Shown here piece by piece: positions 23,334 through 33,073 of a stretch of DNA of 64,000 nucleotides. A program made the translations under genes and the position numbers. The notes beneath the pieces are model-generated. The model did not search any database and had not been told where the DNA came from. It worked only from the letters and a program-made list of their open reading frames with translations. Source of the stretch: Synechococcus sp. AG-670-B23 (GTDB lineage Bacteria; Cyanobacteriota; Cyanobacteriia; PCC-6307; Cyanobiaceae); the NCBI GenBank assembly GCA_003209165.1, contig QCSL01000007.1, positions 1 through 64,000 on the forward strand, given 5' to 3'. The number at the start of each line of letters is the position of its first letter. Position 1 is the first letter of the stretch.

Positions 23334-24464
23334 GTGATTCCGGAGCTGAATCCACGTCAGCGCGCCTGGGTGGAAGTCTCACCTGCAGCGATTCGGGCCA
23401 ACGCCAGGGCTCTCTGCCAGCACCTTGACCCTCGCACCCAACTGATGGCGGTGGTGAAGGCCGATGGCTATGGCCATGGGGCCGAAACCGTGGCACGGGC
23501 TGCCCTTCAGGGGGGAGCCACCAGCCTTGGCGTAGCCACGCTTCAAGAAGGCCTTGAACTGCGGCGGGCCGGACTTGAGGCACCGATACTGTTGCTGAGC
23601 AACCTCAATGAACCGGATGACCTACGCACCTGCCTGCACTGGCGGTTGATGCCCACCCTGAGCAACCTCAGGGATGGCCAGCTCTGCAATGAGCTCGCTG
23701 CCGACAGCGGTCGACGTTTCGATGTGCAGCTGAAGATCGACACCGGCATGGCTCGGCTGGGCTGCTCCCTTAGCGACAGTCATCAGACCGCGGCGGGCCT
23801 GCAGAGCCTGGAAGACCTCAATCTGGCGGGCATCTACAGCCATCTGGCCTGTGCCGACGAACCGGACGATGCTTTGACCAGCATCCAGCAGGATCGCTTT
23901 GTGAACATGCTCTCCGCTCTGCCACACACGGGCACTACCATCACCCGCCATCTGGCCAACTCGGCTGGGACCTTGCTGAATCGGGAGCTGCACCACGACC
24001 TCGTGCGCGTTGGACTCGCCCTGTACGGCCATGCCCCCGCTGCCCACCTCAGCAACGTTATTTCGCTGCAACCCGCCCTGGCGGTTCGCGCCCGGGTCAG
24101 CCTGATCCGCGAGGTGCCCGCTGGCACAGGAGTCAGCTACGGCCACCGCTTCATCACCAAGCGCACCACTCGCCTTGCGGTGGTGGGCATCGGCTATGCC
24201 GATGGTGTTCTGCGGTCCCTCAGCGGGCATATTCACGCCCTGAATCGCAACCGTCGGCTCCCGCAGGTGGGAGCTATCACCATGGACCAGCTCCTACTGG
24301 ATGCCACCGATGCACCTGAGCTCGCGGAAGGTGACATCGTCACCCTGCTGGGCCAGGACGGCGACCTGGAGTTAAGCCCCCAAAGCTGGAGCGACCGCTG
24401 CGATTCGATTCCCTGGGAGATCCTCTGCGGTTTCAAACGACGCCTGCCCCGAGTTGAAGTCTGA
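23334..24464 (+). CDS. alr: Alanine racemase
   Basis: MAVVKADGYGHGA PLP-lysine motif; C-terminal alr domain. Confidence 0.95.
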   Translation: MIPELNPRQRAWVEVSPAAIRANARALCQHLDPRTQLMAVVKADGYGHGAETVARAALQGGATSLGVATLQEGLELRRAGLEAPILLLSNLNEPDDLRTCLHWRLMPTLSNLRDGQLCNELAADSGRRFDVQLKIDTGMARLGCSLSDSHQTAAGLQSLEDLNLAGIYSHLACADEPDDALTSIQQDRFVNMLSALPHTGTTITRHLANSAGTLLNRELHHDLVRVGLALYGHAPAAHLSNVISLQPALAVRARVSLIREVPAGTGVSYGHRFITKRTTRLAVVGIGYADGVLRSLSGHIHALNRNRRLPQVGAITMDQLLLDATDAPELAEGDIVTLLGQDGDLELSPQSWSDRCDSIPWEILCGFKRRLPRVEV

Positions 24465-24501
24465 CCAACTCCCAAGCACTTGGTACTCTGGATGCGCCGC
24501 T

Positions 24502-24590
24502 GGAGAGGTGGCTGAGTGGTTGAAAGCGGCTCCCTGCTAAGGAGTTACAGGAGGCAACTTCTGTCGAGGGTTCGAATCCCTCCCTCTCCG
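24502..24590 (+). tRNA. tRNA-Ser (GCT)
   Basis: GGAGAGG...CTGCTAA loop...long variable arm...GGTTCGAATCC...CCTCTCC-G; 89 nt class II. Confidence 0.95.
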
Positions 24591-24606
24591 TTCCAAGTTC
24601 ATTGAC

Positions 24607-25521
24607 TCAATCTCCAGGCCCCTTGGAGCTGGTGAACAAGTTGAGTTGCCGTGCCAGCTCCGGCAAAAGGGATGCGTCCCTGGCGCGATCGGGGCCCGTT
24701 GTGAATACCACCAGCATGGTGGGTGCCTGCTGTTCGGAAGGCTGAAACCAAGCCGCGTCATTTCGGGCCTGACTCATCCAACCGGCCTTGCTCCAAAAGT
24801 GCGCGTCCTCAGGCAAGCCCTCGCCGAGGAACCCATCCACCTGGTTTTCAGGATCGGCACGACGCTGCTGCTGATCGAGCGAACGCCTCAACAGACCCTG
24901 CAGTCGACGACAAGCCGGCGGCGACACCACCGCACCGGTCATCACAGCCTCCAGCATCCGCGCTGTCGCAGCGGTGGACAAGCCATTGCAGTTGCTGTTG
25001 TCAGCCCCGTAGAACATTTTCTCCCGGCCATAGGGACCATCTCCCCAGGTCTTCTGACAGCAATTCACCGCCTCAATTTCCGGCCAAGCCAAGCTCTGCA
25101 ACCAGCCATTGATCAAGCGACGCTGCTGGGTCCATAGCTCCCAGCGTTCGCCATGGAGTACAGGGCCACTGGTGGTGCCTGAGAGCAGATCAACCACAAG
25201 CCCAGTCGCATCGTTACTGGAGTCGGCGATCATGTCGCGCATGGCGCGCCGCAGTTCGTCGCCGTCCGGGATCAGGTCACGCTGCAACCACTGCTCAACG
25301 GCGACGGCATAAAACAGCTTGACCACGCTGGCTGGATAGAGAATCCGGTCTTGATTCCAGGAAGCACCGCTGCCCTGACCCGCCTCCGGCGCAACCATGT
25401 CATAACGCACCCAGGTGATCGCCAGACTGTTACGCAGCCCAGGACGGCCGTCGGCATCGAGCGCATCGAGGGCTGCCTCAAGCCGAGCCGCCATTGCGGT
25501 ATCGGGACGGTAGAACGCCAT
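24607..25521 (-). CDS. Serine hydrolase / beta-lactamase-like protein
   Basis: PASVVKLFY (SxxK) and downstream SSND motif. Confidence 0.75.
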   Translation of the reverse strand: MAFYRPDTAMAARLEAALDALDADGRPGLRNSLAITWVRYDMVAPEAGQGSGASWNQDRILYPASVVKLFYAVAVEQWLQRDLIPDGDELRRAMRDMIADSSNDATGLVVDLLSGTTSGPVLHGERWELWTQQRRLINGWLQSLAWPEIEAVNCCQKTWGDGPYGREKMFYGADNSNCNGLSTAATARMLEAVMTGAVVSPPACRRLQGLLRRSLDQQQRRADPENQVDGFLGEGLPEDAHFWSKAGWMSQARNDAAWFQPSEQQAPTMLVVFTTGPDRARDASLLPELARQLNLFTSSKGPGD

Positions 25522-25538
25522 AGCGATTCAATTGGGCC

Positions 25539-26267
25539 ATGGCGACGTTAGGCACCCTGCTGGCCCCAGACTTGATTCAGAGAGGCTCCTGTTGGCAGCT
25601 GTGCGCTGACATCAATGGTTATTCGAGACCTGACGGCGAGAGTCTGACCACACAGGCCTGTCGTGGACGTCGCTTTCGCATCCTGGACAAGCAGCGCAAG
25701 AGGATCGCCGTTCAGCTGCTGGAGGATGGCTACCGCTGCTGGCTGGAACTCGAGGCGGTTCTGGGGCGTGCTGAGCGTTGCTCACCCTGGCGACCATCGC
25801 CGCTGAGCGCGACAGAGATTGAACGACGTCTGCCTGGCGTGCTCGCCTGGAGCGAAACCGCCCAGCAACATCCCAACGTCTACCTCTGGGGAGGCACCAC
25901 AGAACCAGACATGGATTGTTCCGGTTTGGTGCAGATGGCCTTCGCCAGCCAGGGCATCTGGATTCCGCGAGATGCCTATCAGCAGGAGCGGTTCTGCCAA
26001 CCGGTTGCGGCTCTCCCCGACGATCACAGCCTGCTGCGCTCGGGAGATCTGCTGTTTTTCGGCACACGCCAGCGTTGCACCCATGTGGGGCTCCATCTCG
26101 GCGATGGCCGCTATCGCCACAGCTCTGGCCAGGACCATGGACGCAATGGAATCGGCATCGACAGCCTCCACAGCCGCGATCAACACCCGGTGGCTTGCCG
26201 TTACCGAGCTGAATTCCGCAGCGCAGGCCGTGTGGTTCGTTGCCATGACGGATCACATCTCTCCTGA
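25539..26267 (+). CDS. C40 (NlpC/P60) family peptidase
   Basis: MDCSGLVQMAF catalytic Cys, THVGLHLGDGRYRHSS catalytic His. Confidence 0.88.
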   Translation: MATLGTLLAPDLIQRGSCWQLCADINGYSRPDGESLTTQACRGRRFRILDKQRKRIAVQLLEDGYRCWLELEAVLGRAERCSPWRPSPLSATEIERRLPGVLAWSETAQQHPNVYLWGGTTEPDMDCSGLVQMAFASQGIWIPRDAYQQERFCQPVAALPDDHSLLRSGDLLFFGTRQRCTHVGLHLGDGRYRHSSGQDHGRNGIGIDSLHSRDQHPVACRYRAEFRSAGRVVRCHDGSHLS

Positions 26268-26327
26268 AGCTGTCAGCAGGATCGGCAAGGACCCTGCTTA
26301 AGTTGAGCGACTCGCAGCGCGACCGGC

Positions 26328-27290
26328 ATGAGTGCACCCCTGGATCTCTCGGTGGTGGTGCCGCTTTACAACGAAGTAGAAAGCCTGCCCCACCTGGTCA
26401 AACAGCTCCTTTCAGCACTGCGTCCAACCGACGAGACGTTTGAGCTAGTTCTTGTCAACGATGGATCAAGCGACCGCACTGCCGAAGTGCTGGCCCAGGT
26501 CAGCTCAGAGGTGCCTGAAGTGGTGTCTGTGCTGCTGCGAAAGAACTATGGCCAGACCGCAGCCATGGCTGCTGGTTTTGACGTTTCTAGTGGGGAGGTC
26601 ATCGTCACCCTGGATGGGGATCTTCAGAATGATCCAGCCGACATCCCCATGCTGCTGGTTAAATTGAGGGAGGGGTATGACCTCGTGAGTGGCTGGCGCC
26701 ATCAGCGCCAGGACGCCGCCCTCCAGCGCAAACTTCCCTCCCGGATCGCCAACCGCTTGATCGGCCGGGTGACCGGGGTGCGGCTGCATGACTACGGCTG
26801 CTCCCTCAAGGCCTATCGAAGGGAGGTGCTAGCAGACATGCGGCTCTATGGAGAACTGCATCGCTTTCTTCCCGCCCTGGCCTTCATCGAAGGCGCACGG
26901 ATCACCGAAGTGAAGGTGAACCACCGAGCGCGTCAGTTCGGCAGCAGCAAGTACGGGATCGATCGCACCTTCCGTGTGCTGATGGATCTGCTCACCGTCT
27001 GGTTCATGAAGCGTTTTCTGACCCGACCGATGTACGTGTTCGGCTTCGGGGGACTGCTGGCAATCGCCGCCAGCCTTGTCACCAGCACCTATCTCTTCGT
27101 GATCAAGGTGATGGGAGGCGACATTGCCAATCGCCCACTGCTCACCCTCGCGGTGGTGCTTGGTTTGGCGGGGATTCAACTGTTCTGCTTCGGGCTTCTC
27201 GGCGAACTGTTGATCCGTACCTACCACGAAAGCCAGGATCGACCGATTTATCGCATCCGAGAAACGTTGCGGGGAGGCCGAGCCGGCTGA
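26328..27290 (+). CDS. Glycosyltransferase family 2 (DPM1/polyprenyl-phosphate type)
   Basis: LSVVVPLYNEVESLP, VLVNDGSSDRT, TLDGDLQNDPADIP, two C-terminal TM segments. Confidence 0.92.
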   Translation: MSAPLDLSVVVPLYNEVESLPHLVKQLLSALRPTDETFELVLVNDGSSDRTAEVLAQVSSEVPEVVSVLLRKNYGQTAAMAAGFDVSSGEVIVTLDGDLQNDPADIPMLLVKLREGYDLVSGWRHQRQDAALQRKLPSRIANRLIGRVTGVRLHDYGCSLKAYRREVLADMRLYGELHRFLPALAFIEGARITEVKVNHRARQFGSSKYGIDRTFRVLMDLLTVWFMKRFLTRPMYVFGFGGLLAIAASLVTSTYLFVIKVMGGDIANRPLLTLAVVLGLAGIQLFCFGLLGELLIRTYHESQDRPIYRIRETLRGGRAG

Positions 27291-27715
27291 GTGGTCTGGG
27301 CAGCGGCTGGCGCACCACGGAACGGTGCGATCGCAGCGGCTGCTTCTTCCACCACACGCGCATCGCTGTCCCGCAGTGCTTGGCGTAGCAAGGGGAGCGT
27401 TGAGCGGTGCCCCCATCGGGCAGCCAAACGAACGGCGCGCAAACGCTCCTCGGGGCCAGCCTCCATGTCGGCCTTGAGGCGACGCTCCAGATCAAGACGC
27501 TCGAGGGGAGTGCTCGGTGAAGTCCAGGAAACCAAGGAAGCATCGGCGGATTCCCCATCAACGGCAGACTCAATCACCAGTTCCAGCTGGGCACGGTTGA
27601 TCTGTGCGACACGGCTGGCATCCGTGCTGGAGAGCATCGGCTTCACCGGCTTCCTGCGCAACCAGAGCACCACCGTGAGCAGCACGACGGCACCAGGGAG
27701 GAGAACGTTCTGCAT
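27248..27715 (-). CDS. HEAT-repeat-like protein with N-terminal TM segment
   Basis: N-terminal hydrophobic segment; AVRLAARWGHRSTLPLLRQALRDSDARVVEEAAAAI repeat-like helices. Confidence 0.65.
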   Translation of the reverse strand: MQNVLLPGAVVLLTVVLWLRRKPVKPMLSSTDASRVAQINRAQLELVIESAVDGESADASLVSWTSPSTPLERLDLERRLKADMEAGPEERLRAVRLAARWGHRSTLPLLRQALRDSDARVVEEAAAAIAPFRGAPAAAQTTQPARPPRNVSRMR

Positions 27716-27805
27716 GCGGATTGAACTTTTATGTCGCCGTCGGGGCCTAAAGCAGGCCTTCAGAACGGACCTATTTACAGTAGCTGCGAAGCTTTTGGCC
27801 TCGAC

Positions 27806-27922
27806 ATGACTGGAGATTTCGCTGCTGCCTGGCTGCCTGCGATTTTCGTGCCCATCACAGGAATCGTGTTCCCTGCAGTGTTCATCGTCCTTGTTGGTCG
27901 AGTGATCACCGCGGCCGAGTGA
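27806..27922 (+). CDS. psaI: Photosystem I reaction center subunit VIII
   Basis: MTGDFAAAWLPAIFVPITGIVFPAVFIVLVGRVITAAE, 38 aa, directly upstream of psaL. Confidence 0.92.
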   Translation: MTGDFAAAWLPAIFVPITGIVFPAVFIVLVGRVITAAE

Positions 27923-27964
27923 CCGCGACCTGCGGACCTTTCAACCCCTCAGCACTCGTAATTC

Positions 27965-28456
27965 ATGACCGTCACTCCTGCTGCTGATCCCTGCGTCGGC
28001 AACCTTGCGACACCCGTCAACAGCGGCTATTTCATCAAGGGTCTGATCAACAACCTGCCCCTGTACCGCCCCGGGATTTCCCCGAATTTCCGTGGCCTGG
28101 AAACCGGTGCAGCCTTCGGTTATCTGCTCTACGGCCCCTTCACCATCTGCGGCCCCCTGCGTGCCACGGAGTACCAGCAAACCGCTGGACTGCTGGCTGC
28201 CATTGGCGCCGTGCACATCCTCAGCCTGCTGTTCCTCCTCTACAACCAGCCCGGCAAGCAACCCAACATCCCCCCTGCAGATGTGACGGTTGAGAATCCC
28301 CCCGCCGACCTGTTCACCCGCACCGGTTGGGCTGACTTCACCAGTGGGTTCTGGCTGGGTGGTTGTGGCGGTGCCGTTTTCGCCTGGTTCCTCTGCAACA
28401 CCGTTCACGTTCAGGAGCTGTTCAAGATCGCGGCTGGTGTCTGGAGCGTCGGCTGA
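27965..28456 (+). CDS. psaL: Photosystem I reaction center subunit XI
   Basis: [35 protein letters not shown]. Confidence 0.97.
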   Translation: MTVTPAADPCVGNLATPVNSGYFIKGLINNLPLYRPGISPNFRGLETGAAFGYLLYGPFTICGPLRATEYQQTAGLLAAIGAVHILSLLFLLYNQPGKQPNIPPADVTVENPPADLFTRTGWADFTSGFWLGGCGGAVFAWFLCNTVHVQELFKIAAGVWSVG

Positions 28457-28490
28457 AGCCATTCACCGAAACCTCTAAACCGAAATCACT

Positions 28491-28530
28491 AACCCCCGGT
28501 TGCCTGGGATCAAGCAACCGGGGGTTTTTT
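28491..28530 (+). terminator. Rho-independent terminator after psaI-psaL
   Basis: AACCCCCGGTTGC-ctgggatcaa-GCAACCGGGGGTT followed by a T run. Confidence 0.93.
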
Positions 28531-28564
28531 CCTGGCAGGATTCATTCACGTTTGAGACGTCCCG

Positions 28565-31500
28565 GTGCGGTCGATCTCCCAGCCGTTTCTTCGGCGGCCG
28601 GTTCTTACGGTCGTCTGCAGCCTGCTGATCCTTTTGGCGGGGTGCACGGCGCTGTTCGGCCTGGGGCTGGAGGATCTACCGCCCCTCGCCCCCACCCGCG
28701 TGAGTGTGAGCGCCAACTTCCCGGCGGCTTCACCGGAGGTGGTGGAGCAAAGCGTGACCCGGGTGTTGGAACAACAGCTGAATGGCCTTGAAGGGGTCGA
28801 AAGCATCAGCTCAACAAGCAGACAGGGCGGAGCAAGCATTTCGTTGCGCTTCAACGCGGGTGATCCCGAGCTGAATGCGATCAAGGTGCAGAACGAAGTG
28901 AACCTGGCCAGCCGCCGGCTGCCCCAGGCCGTGACGCGCCAGGGGCTCCAAGTTCGGCGCTCATCGGAAGACCTATTGATGATTTTGGGGTTCAGCCACC
29001 CACCGGATCAATACGTCCCCACCTTTCTCACAGGCTGGCTGGACCAGACCCTTCGGGACGCACTGCTCACCACACCAGGCATCGGCGATGTGCGGGTGTT
29101 CGGCAGCAGTGAACTCTCCTTTCGCCTTTGGTTGGATCCTCAACGCCTCGAACAGACCAACCTCACCCTTGGCGACGTCAGCCGTGCCCTGGCCGAACAA
29201 AACGTTTTGGCTGCCGTTGGCAGCATCGGGGCTGCCCCAGTTCCATCGGGCCAATTGCTGAACCTTCCGGTGGAGGCGGAAGGGCGACTCCGCAGCCAAT
29301 CGGATTTCGAGAATCTCGTGTTGCGCCGGCTGGACAACGGCGGGCTGCTGCGCCTGAAGGATGTGGGACGGGTTGCACTCGGACAGCGCAATTACGGACG
29401 CGAGGCCATGAATTTGGCCGGCGAGCGTTCCGTGGCCGTGGGTGTCTACCAGCGCGATGGGGCCAATGCCCTGGAGGTGAGCAAAGCGATTAAGCGCAAG
29501 CTGCAGCAGTTGGAAGCGAGCTTTCCACCGGGCATCAAGCTCTCCACGATCGTGGATGTGGCCGACACGGTTCAGGCCAACCTCGATCGCACCTTCATCA
29601 CCCTGCGCGATGCCGTGCTGCTGGTGCTGGTAGTGCTGGTGCTGTTTCTGGGGAGATGGCGTCTCGCCCTGATCCCTGGCCTTGCCGTGCCGGTGGCGCT
29701 TGTTGGAAGCCTCAGCCTGGTGAAACTGAGCGGTTCCAATCTCAACAGCCTGATCCTGTTTGGGCTGGTGCTGGCCACCGGGATCGTTGTGGATGACGCC
29801 ATCGTCGTAAGCGAAGACATCGCCGGACGCATCGAACGGGGCACACCCCCCGAACAGGCAGCCGAAGACACCATGGCTGAGCTGGCGACCGCCGTTGTGG
29901 CCACCTCATTGGTGCTGGCAGCCGTGTTCCTGCCCGTGCTGCTCATTCCTGGATCGATCGGACGCCTCTATCAACCGATCGCCCTGGCCATCAGCGGAGC
30001 GATTCTGTTCTCCACCTTGAATGCGCTCAGCTTCACCCCAATGGCCTGCGCCCGGGTGTTGGGACCAGGTGGCGGCCGTCTTCCTGGGGCGATCGGCAAG
30101 CTCAGCCGCTGGCTTCGGCAGGGAATGCAAACCCTGGAAGGCCAATACGCGAAACAGCTCGAGCACTGGCTGCAGCGCAAGCGACTCATCGCCCTTCTGC
30201 TGCTTAGCGGTCTGGTCATTACCGCCTCCGGATTGGCGGTGATGCCGACAGCGTTCATCCCCGATGACGACCAAGGCCAAATTCGCGGCTACTTCACCCT
30301 TCCCGATGGCGCCAGCCTCGAGCGCAGCGTGGCCGTGATGGACGACATCCGACGCGTCGTCAGCGAAGAGCCGCTGGTGCGCACTGGCAACTTTTATGCC
30401 GGCAGCTCCTTCGGACAGAGCGGAGAAGACCGTGGATCGTTTTACCTGCGCCTTCAGCCACTCAAGGATCGACCTGGCAAAGAGCAGAGCAGCAACGCCA
30501 TCAAACGCCGTCTCAGCCGAGAGGTTCAACAACGGGTTGGTGATGCCAGGGTCGTGCTGATCACCCCTCCAGCGGTGCGGGGCTTCAGCAGTGAATCAGG
30601 ACTCTCTCTTGAAGTGCTGGACCGCAGCGGCGGGCAATTAAGCCTCAAACAATTCGGCCGAGTCGCTGAAGAGTTCATCCAAACTGCAGAGGCGACAAAC
30701 CAGTTTGAACGGGTGAGCACCCGCTTTGATGCAAGCTTCCCCCGCTGGCACCTGGAACTCGACCGCGACCAACTGGCTGCTCTCGACCTCGACTACGGCG
30801 CAACGCTGCGGGAGATCGGCACAGCCTTCGGCGGTCGCTACCTCGACGACACCTTCGACAACGGTCGAATCCGCTCGATTGTTCTGCAGCTGGATGGCCG
30901 CGAGAGACGTCGGCCGGAGGATCTCACGGGTCTAATGGTGCGAAACCGCAGCGGTGAGCTGGTGTCTTTGGCAACTGTGGCCAGCTTGACCCGAGATGAG
31001 GGCGTCAACAACATTCGCCACTTCGGGCTCAACCGGGCGATTCGCGTCACTGCCATCCCCGCTCCAACGGTCAGCAGCGGTGAAGCCATTGCTGCCCTGA
31101 CCCAGGCAGGGGATCGCATTGGAGGCAGCAACATCGGGCTGGCCTTCACGGGCTTGGCGTTGGAAGAACAACGGGCTGGACAGGTGACCTGGGTGCTGTT
31201 CGCCCTCGGCGTGACGGTGGTGTATCTGCTTCTGGCCGCTCTCTACGAGAGTTTCATTGACCCGTTGATCATTCTGCTCACGGTGCCAATGGCAATGCTC
31301 GGAGCTCTGATCGGCTTGAAATTGCGGGGCCTTCCGCTGGATGTATACGGCCAAATGGGACTTCTGGTGCTGGTGAGCCTGGCAGCCAAGAACGGAATTT
31401 TGATCGTGGAATTCGCCAACCAAAGGGTTGCGGCAGGCATGGCACTCCGCCCAGCCGTAATCGATGCTGCTGTGAACCGGATTCGCCCGATCCTGCTGAC

Positions 31501-31675
31501 AACGGTCACATCCTTGGCGGGTTTCCTGCCACTTTTGCTCGCCCAAGGCACTGGAGCCGCCAGCAGGATCAGCATTGGAACCGTGGTCTTCAGCGGACTA
31601 CTGGTGGCCTCGTTGCTGTCACTATTTGTGGTGCCACCTACTTACCTAATAGTCAAACGAAGGAGATCGGCATGA
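28565..31675 (+). CDS. RND family efflux transporter permease (AcrB/MdtB-like)
   Basis: 1036 aa; GTG start; RRPVLTVV, GIVVDDAIVVSEDI, 12-TM pattern with two large loops. Confidence 0.93.
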   Translation: MRSISQPFLRRPVLTVVCSLLILLAGCTALFGLGLEDLPPLAPTRVSVSANFPAASPEVVEQSVTRVLEQQLNGLEGVESISSTSRQGGASISLRFNAGDPELNAIKVQNEVNLASRRLPQAVTRQGLQVRRSSEDLLMILGFSHPPDQYVPTFLTGWLDQTLRDALLTTPGIGDVRVFGSSELSFRLWLDPQRLEQTNLTLGDVSRALAEQNVLAAVGSIGAAPVPSGQLLNLPVEAEGRLRSQSDFENLVLRRLDNGGLLRLKDVGRVALGQRNYGREAMNLAGERSVAVGVYQRDGANALEVSKAIKRKLQQLEASFPPGIKLSTIVDVADTVQANLDRTFITLRDAVLLVLVVLVLFLGRWRLALIPGLAVPVALVGSLSLVKLSGSNLNSLILFGLVLATGIVVDDAIVVSEDIAGRIERGTPPEQAAEDTMAELATAVVATSLVLAAVFLPVLLIPGSIGRLYQPIALAISGAILFSTLNALSFTPMACARVLGPGGGRLPGAIGKLSRWLRQGMQTLEGQYAKQLEHWLQRKRLIALLLLSGLVITASGLAVMPTAFIPDDDQGQIRGYFTLPDGASLERSVAVMDDIRRVVSEEPLVRTGNFYAGSSFGQSGEDRGSFYLRLQPLKDRPGKEQSSNAIKRRLSREVQQRVGDARVVLITPPAVRGFSSESGLSLEVLDRSGGQLSLKQFGRVAEEFIQTAEATNQFERVSTRFDASFPRWHLELDRDQLAALDLDYGATLREIGTAFGGRYLDDTFDNGRIRSIVLQLDGRERRRPEDLTGLMVRNRSGELVSLATVASLTRDEGVNNIRHFGLNRAIRVTAIPAPTVSSGEAIAALTQAGDRIGGSNIGLAFTGLALEEQRAGQVTWVLFALGVTVVYLLLAALYESFIDPLIILLTVPMAMLGALIGLKLRGLPLDVYGQMGLLVLVSLAAKNGILIVEFANQRVAAGMALRPAVIDAAVNRIRPILLTTVTSLAGFLPLLLAQGTGAASRISIGTVVFSGLLVASLLSLFVVPPTYLIVKRRRSA

Positions 31676-31857
31676 GCAAAACCTCCACAACGGCAAGGCC
31701 ACCCAGGCTGATCATTCATTAATGCAGGCACCCATAAGACAGGTTCCACCGACATCCAGTGCCGGCCGCATCGCAGCGAATCTCTGCTAGCACAACAGGG
31801 GATTGTTAACAGCTACCGGAAGAAGACACCTGGAATTTCAAGCAACTAACCAAAGCC

Positions 31858-32169
31858 ATGAGCATGGACTGCTGGAGCCCATGGCACTCCTATTTTCAAA
31901 GTCAGAGCCATATCGAATCGGATTTGTTGATCGGCACCAAACTGGACGAGAATGGAATGATCCGCGATGGTCACCGGCAAGATTGGGAGGCCGGAGCAGC
32001 CTTCGTGCCCCCGCCGGGCTACTGGCACTCCCACCACTACGAATCCAACGCCGACGCCGACGTGCTGCAGATTCAGAATGCCAGCCTGCAGACCTACCTC
32101 CGCACGCTCGACATTGCTTTCAGCAACAGTGGCCGGGCTGACGCCGGAGCCTTCAGAAACACTCCATAA
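31858..32169 (+). CDS. Small cupin-like protein (possible domain remnant)
   Basis: 103 aa; QDWEAGAAFVPPPGYWHSHHYESNADADVLQIQN resembles a C-terminal cupin barrel strand pattern. Confidence 0.55.
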   Translation: MSMDCWSPWHSYFQSQSHIESDLLIGTKLDENGMIRDGHRQDWEAGAAFVPPPGYWHSHHYESNADADVLQIQNASLQTYLRTLDIAFSNSGRADAGAFRNTP

Positions 32170-32181
32170 ACCGGCCCTGCC

Positions 32182-32913
32182 TCAACGGGTGAGCAATTGG
32201 TGGTCCACCGACGTCAGGGCACCGTGTTCTGAATAACGACGTGAAATCCGCTCAAGGCGCGTCGAACTCGACAACCAAAGCGCTTCGATGCTGAAGGGCT
32301 GGTGGAGATCAATCTGCGCAGGTGCCAGAAAAGCTCCTCCATCCGGCAAAAAGATCCAGCAATCAAGATCGCCTGCTGCAAAACGAATGTTCTCTCCAGG
32401 CGAAGGGAGGTCGCAGCGCCAGTACCCGATCAGCTGATCCGCCTCTAAGGGTGGACATTCCACAGCTGAACTTCCGACAAGGAACTCACGGATCAGCACG
32501 ATCCGATCCAATTGCCCCGCACAATCCCAAAGCAGAACCAAGCGATGACGGCGTTGGCCGTGCAGAAACCCAAATTCGGCATAGAGGTTGCTCCACGTTG
32601 ACCGATACAGCGTCCCCCTCGAAAAGCTGCCGGTGCCGAAGACCCCCATATCGGGATCCAGACGCATGAAACTTTGAACGATCCGCTTTTCAGGCTCGCC
32701 ATCGGGCGTTTGGTGGGGTGAGCTCGATCCCTCTGGCCAGAGCAGCAGCTTCAGATGGAGGGAGACCCCTGAGGGAGCAGGTTCGAGCATTAGAAGGGAG
32801 AGCTGACGCTTGGTTCGTTGCAACGAACCGTCCATGCTGTCGAACCAGCCGCGCCACTCACCAACATTGCGCTGCAAAAGCTCCCATTCGCCCACGTTCA
32901 GTCCACTCTGCAT
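32182..32913 (-). CDS. Conserved cyanobacterial protein (DUF3598-like)
   Basis: 243 aa ORF; lipocalin-like beta-rich composition; family recalled, not searched. Confidence 0.6.
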   Translation of the reverse strand: MQSGLNVGEWELLQRNVGEWRGWFDSMDGSLQRTKRQLSLLMLEPAPSGVSLHLKLLLWPEGSSSPHQTPDGEPEKRIVQSFMRLDPDMGVFGTGSFSRGTLYRSTWSNLYAEFGFLHGQRRHRLVLLWDCAGQLDRIVLIREFLVGSSAVECPPLEADQLIGYWRCDLPSPGENIRFAAGDLDCWIFLPDGGAFLAPAQIDLHQPFSIEALWLSSSTRLERISRRYSEHGALTSVDHQLLTR

Positions 32914-32994
32914 CCAACGGCTGAGGTTAGGCAGAGCAAAGGCCAGGACGAGAACAACAACTCAGTCCAACGGGCCTAACACGAAGGACAGACA

Positions 32995-33028
32995 ACAAAA
33001 ATCCCCACCCGGCAAACCGAGTGGGGAC
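32995..33028 (-). terminator. Terminator of psaA-psaB
   Basis: Minus strand GTCCCCACTCGG-tttg-CCGGGTGGGGA followed by TTTTTG. Confidence 0.85.
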
Positions 33029-33073
33029 ATTTGAAACGAGGAACGACTCGTCGCGAGTTAATTCAGGAATGAA

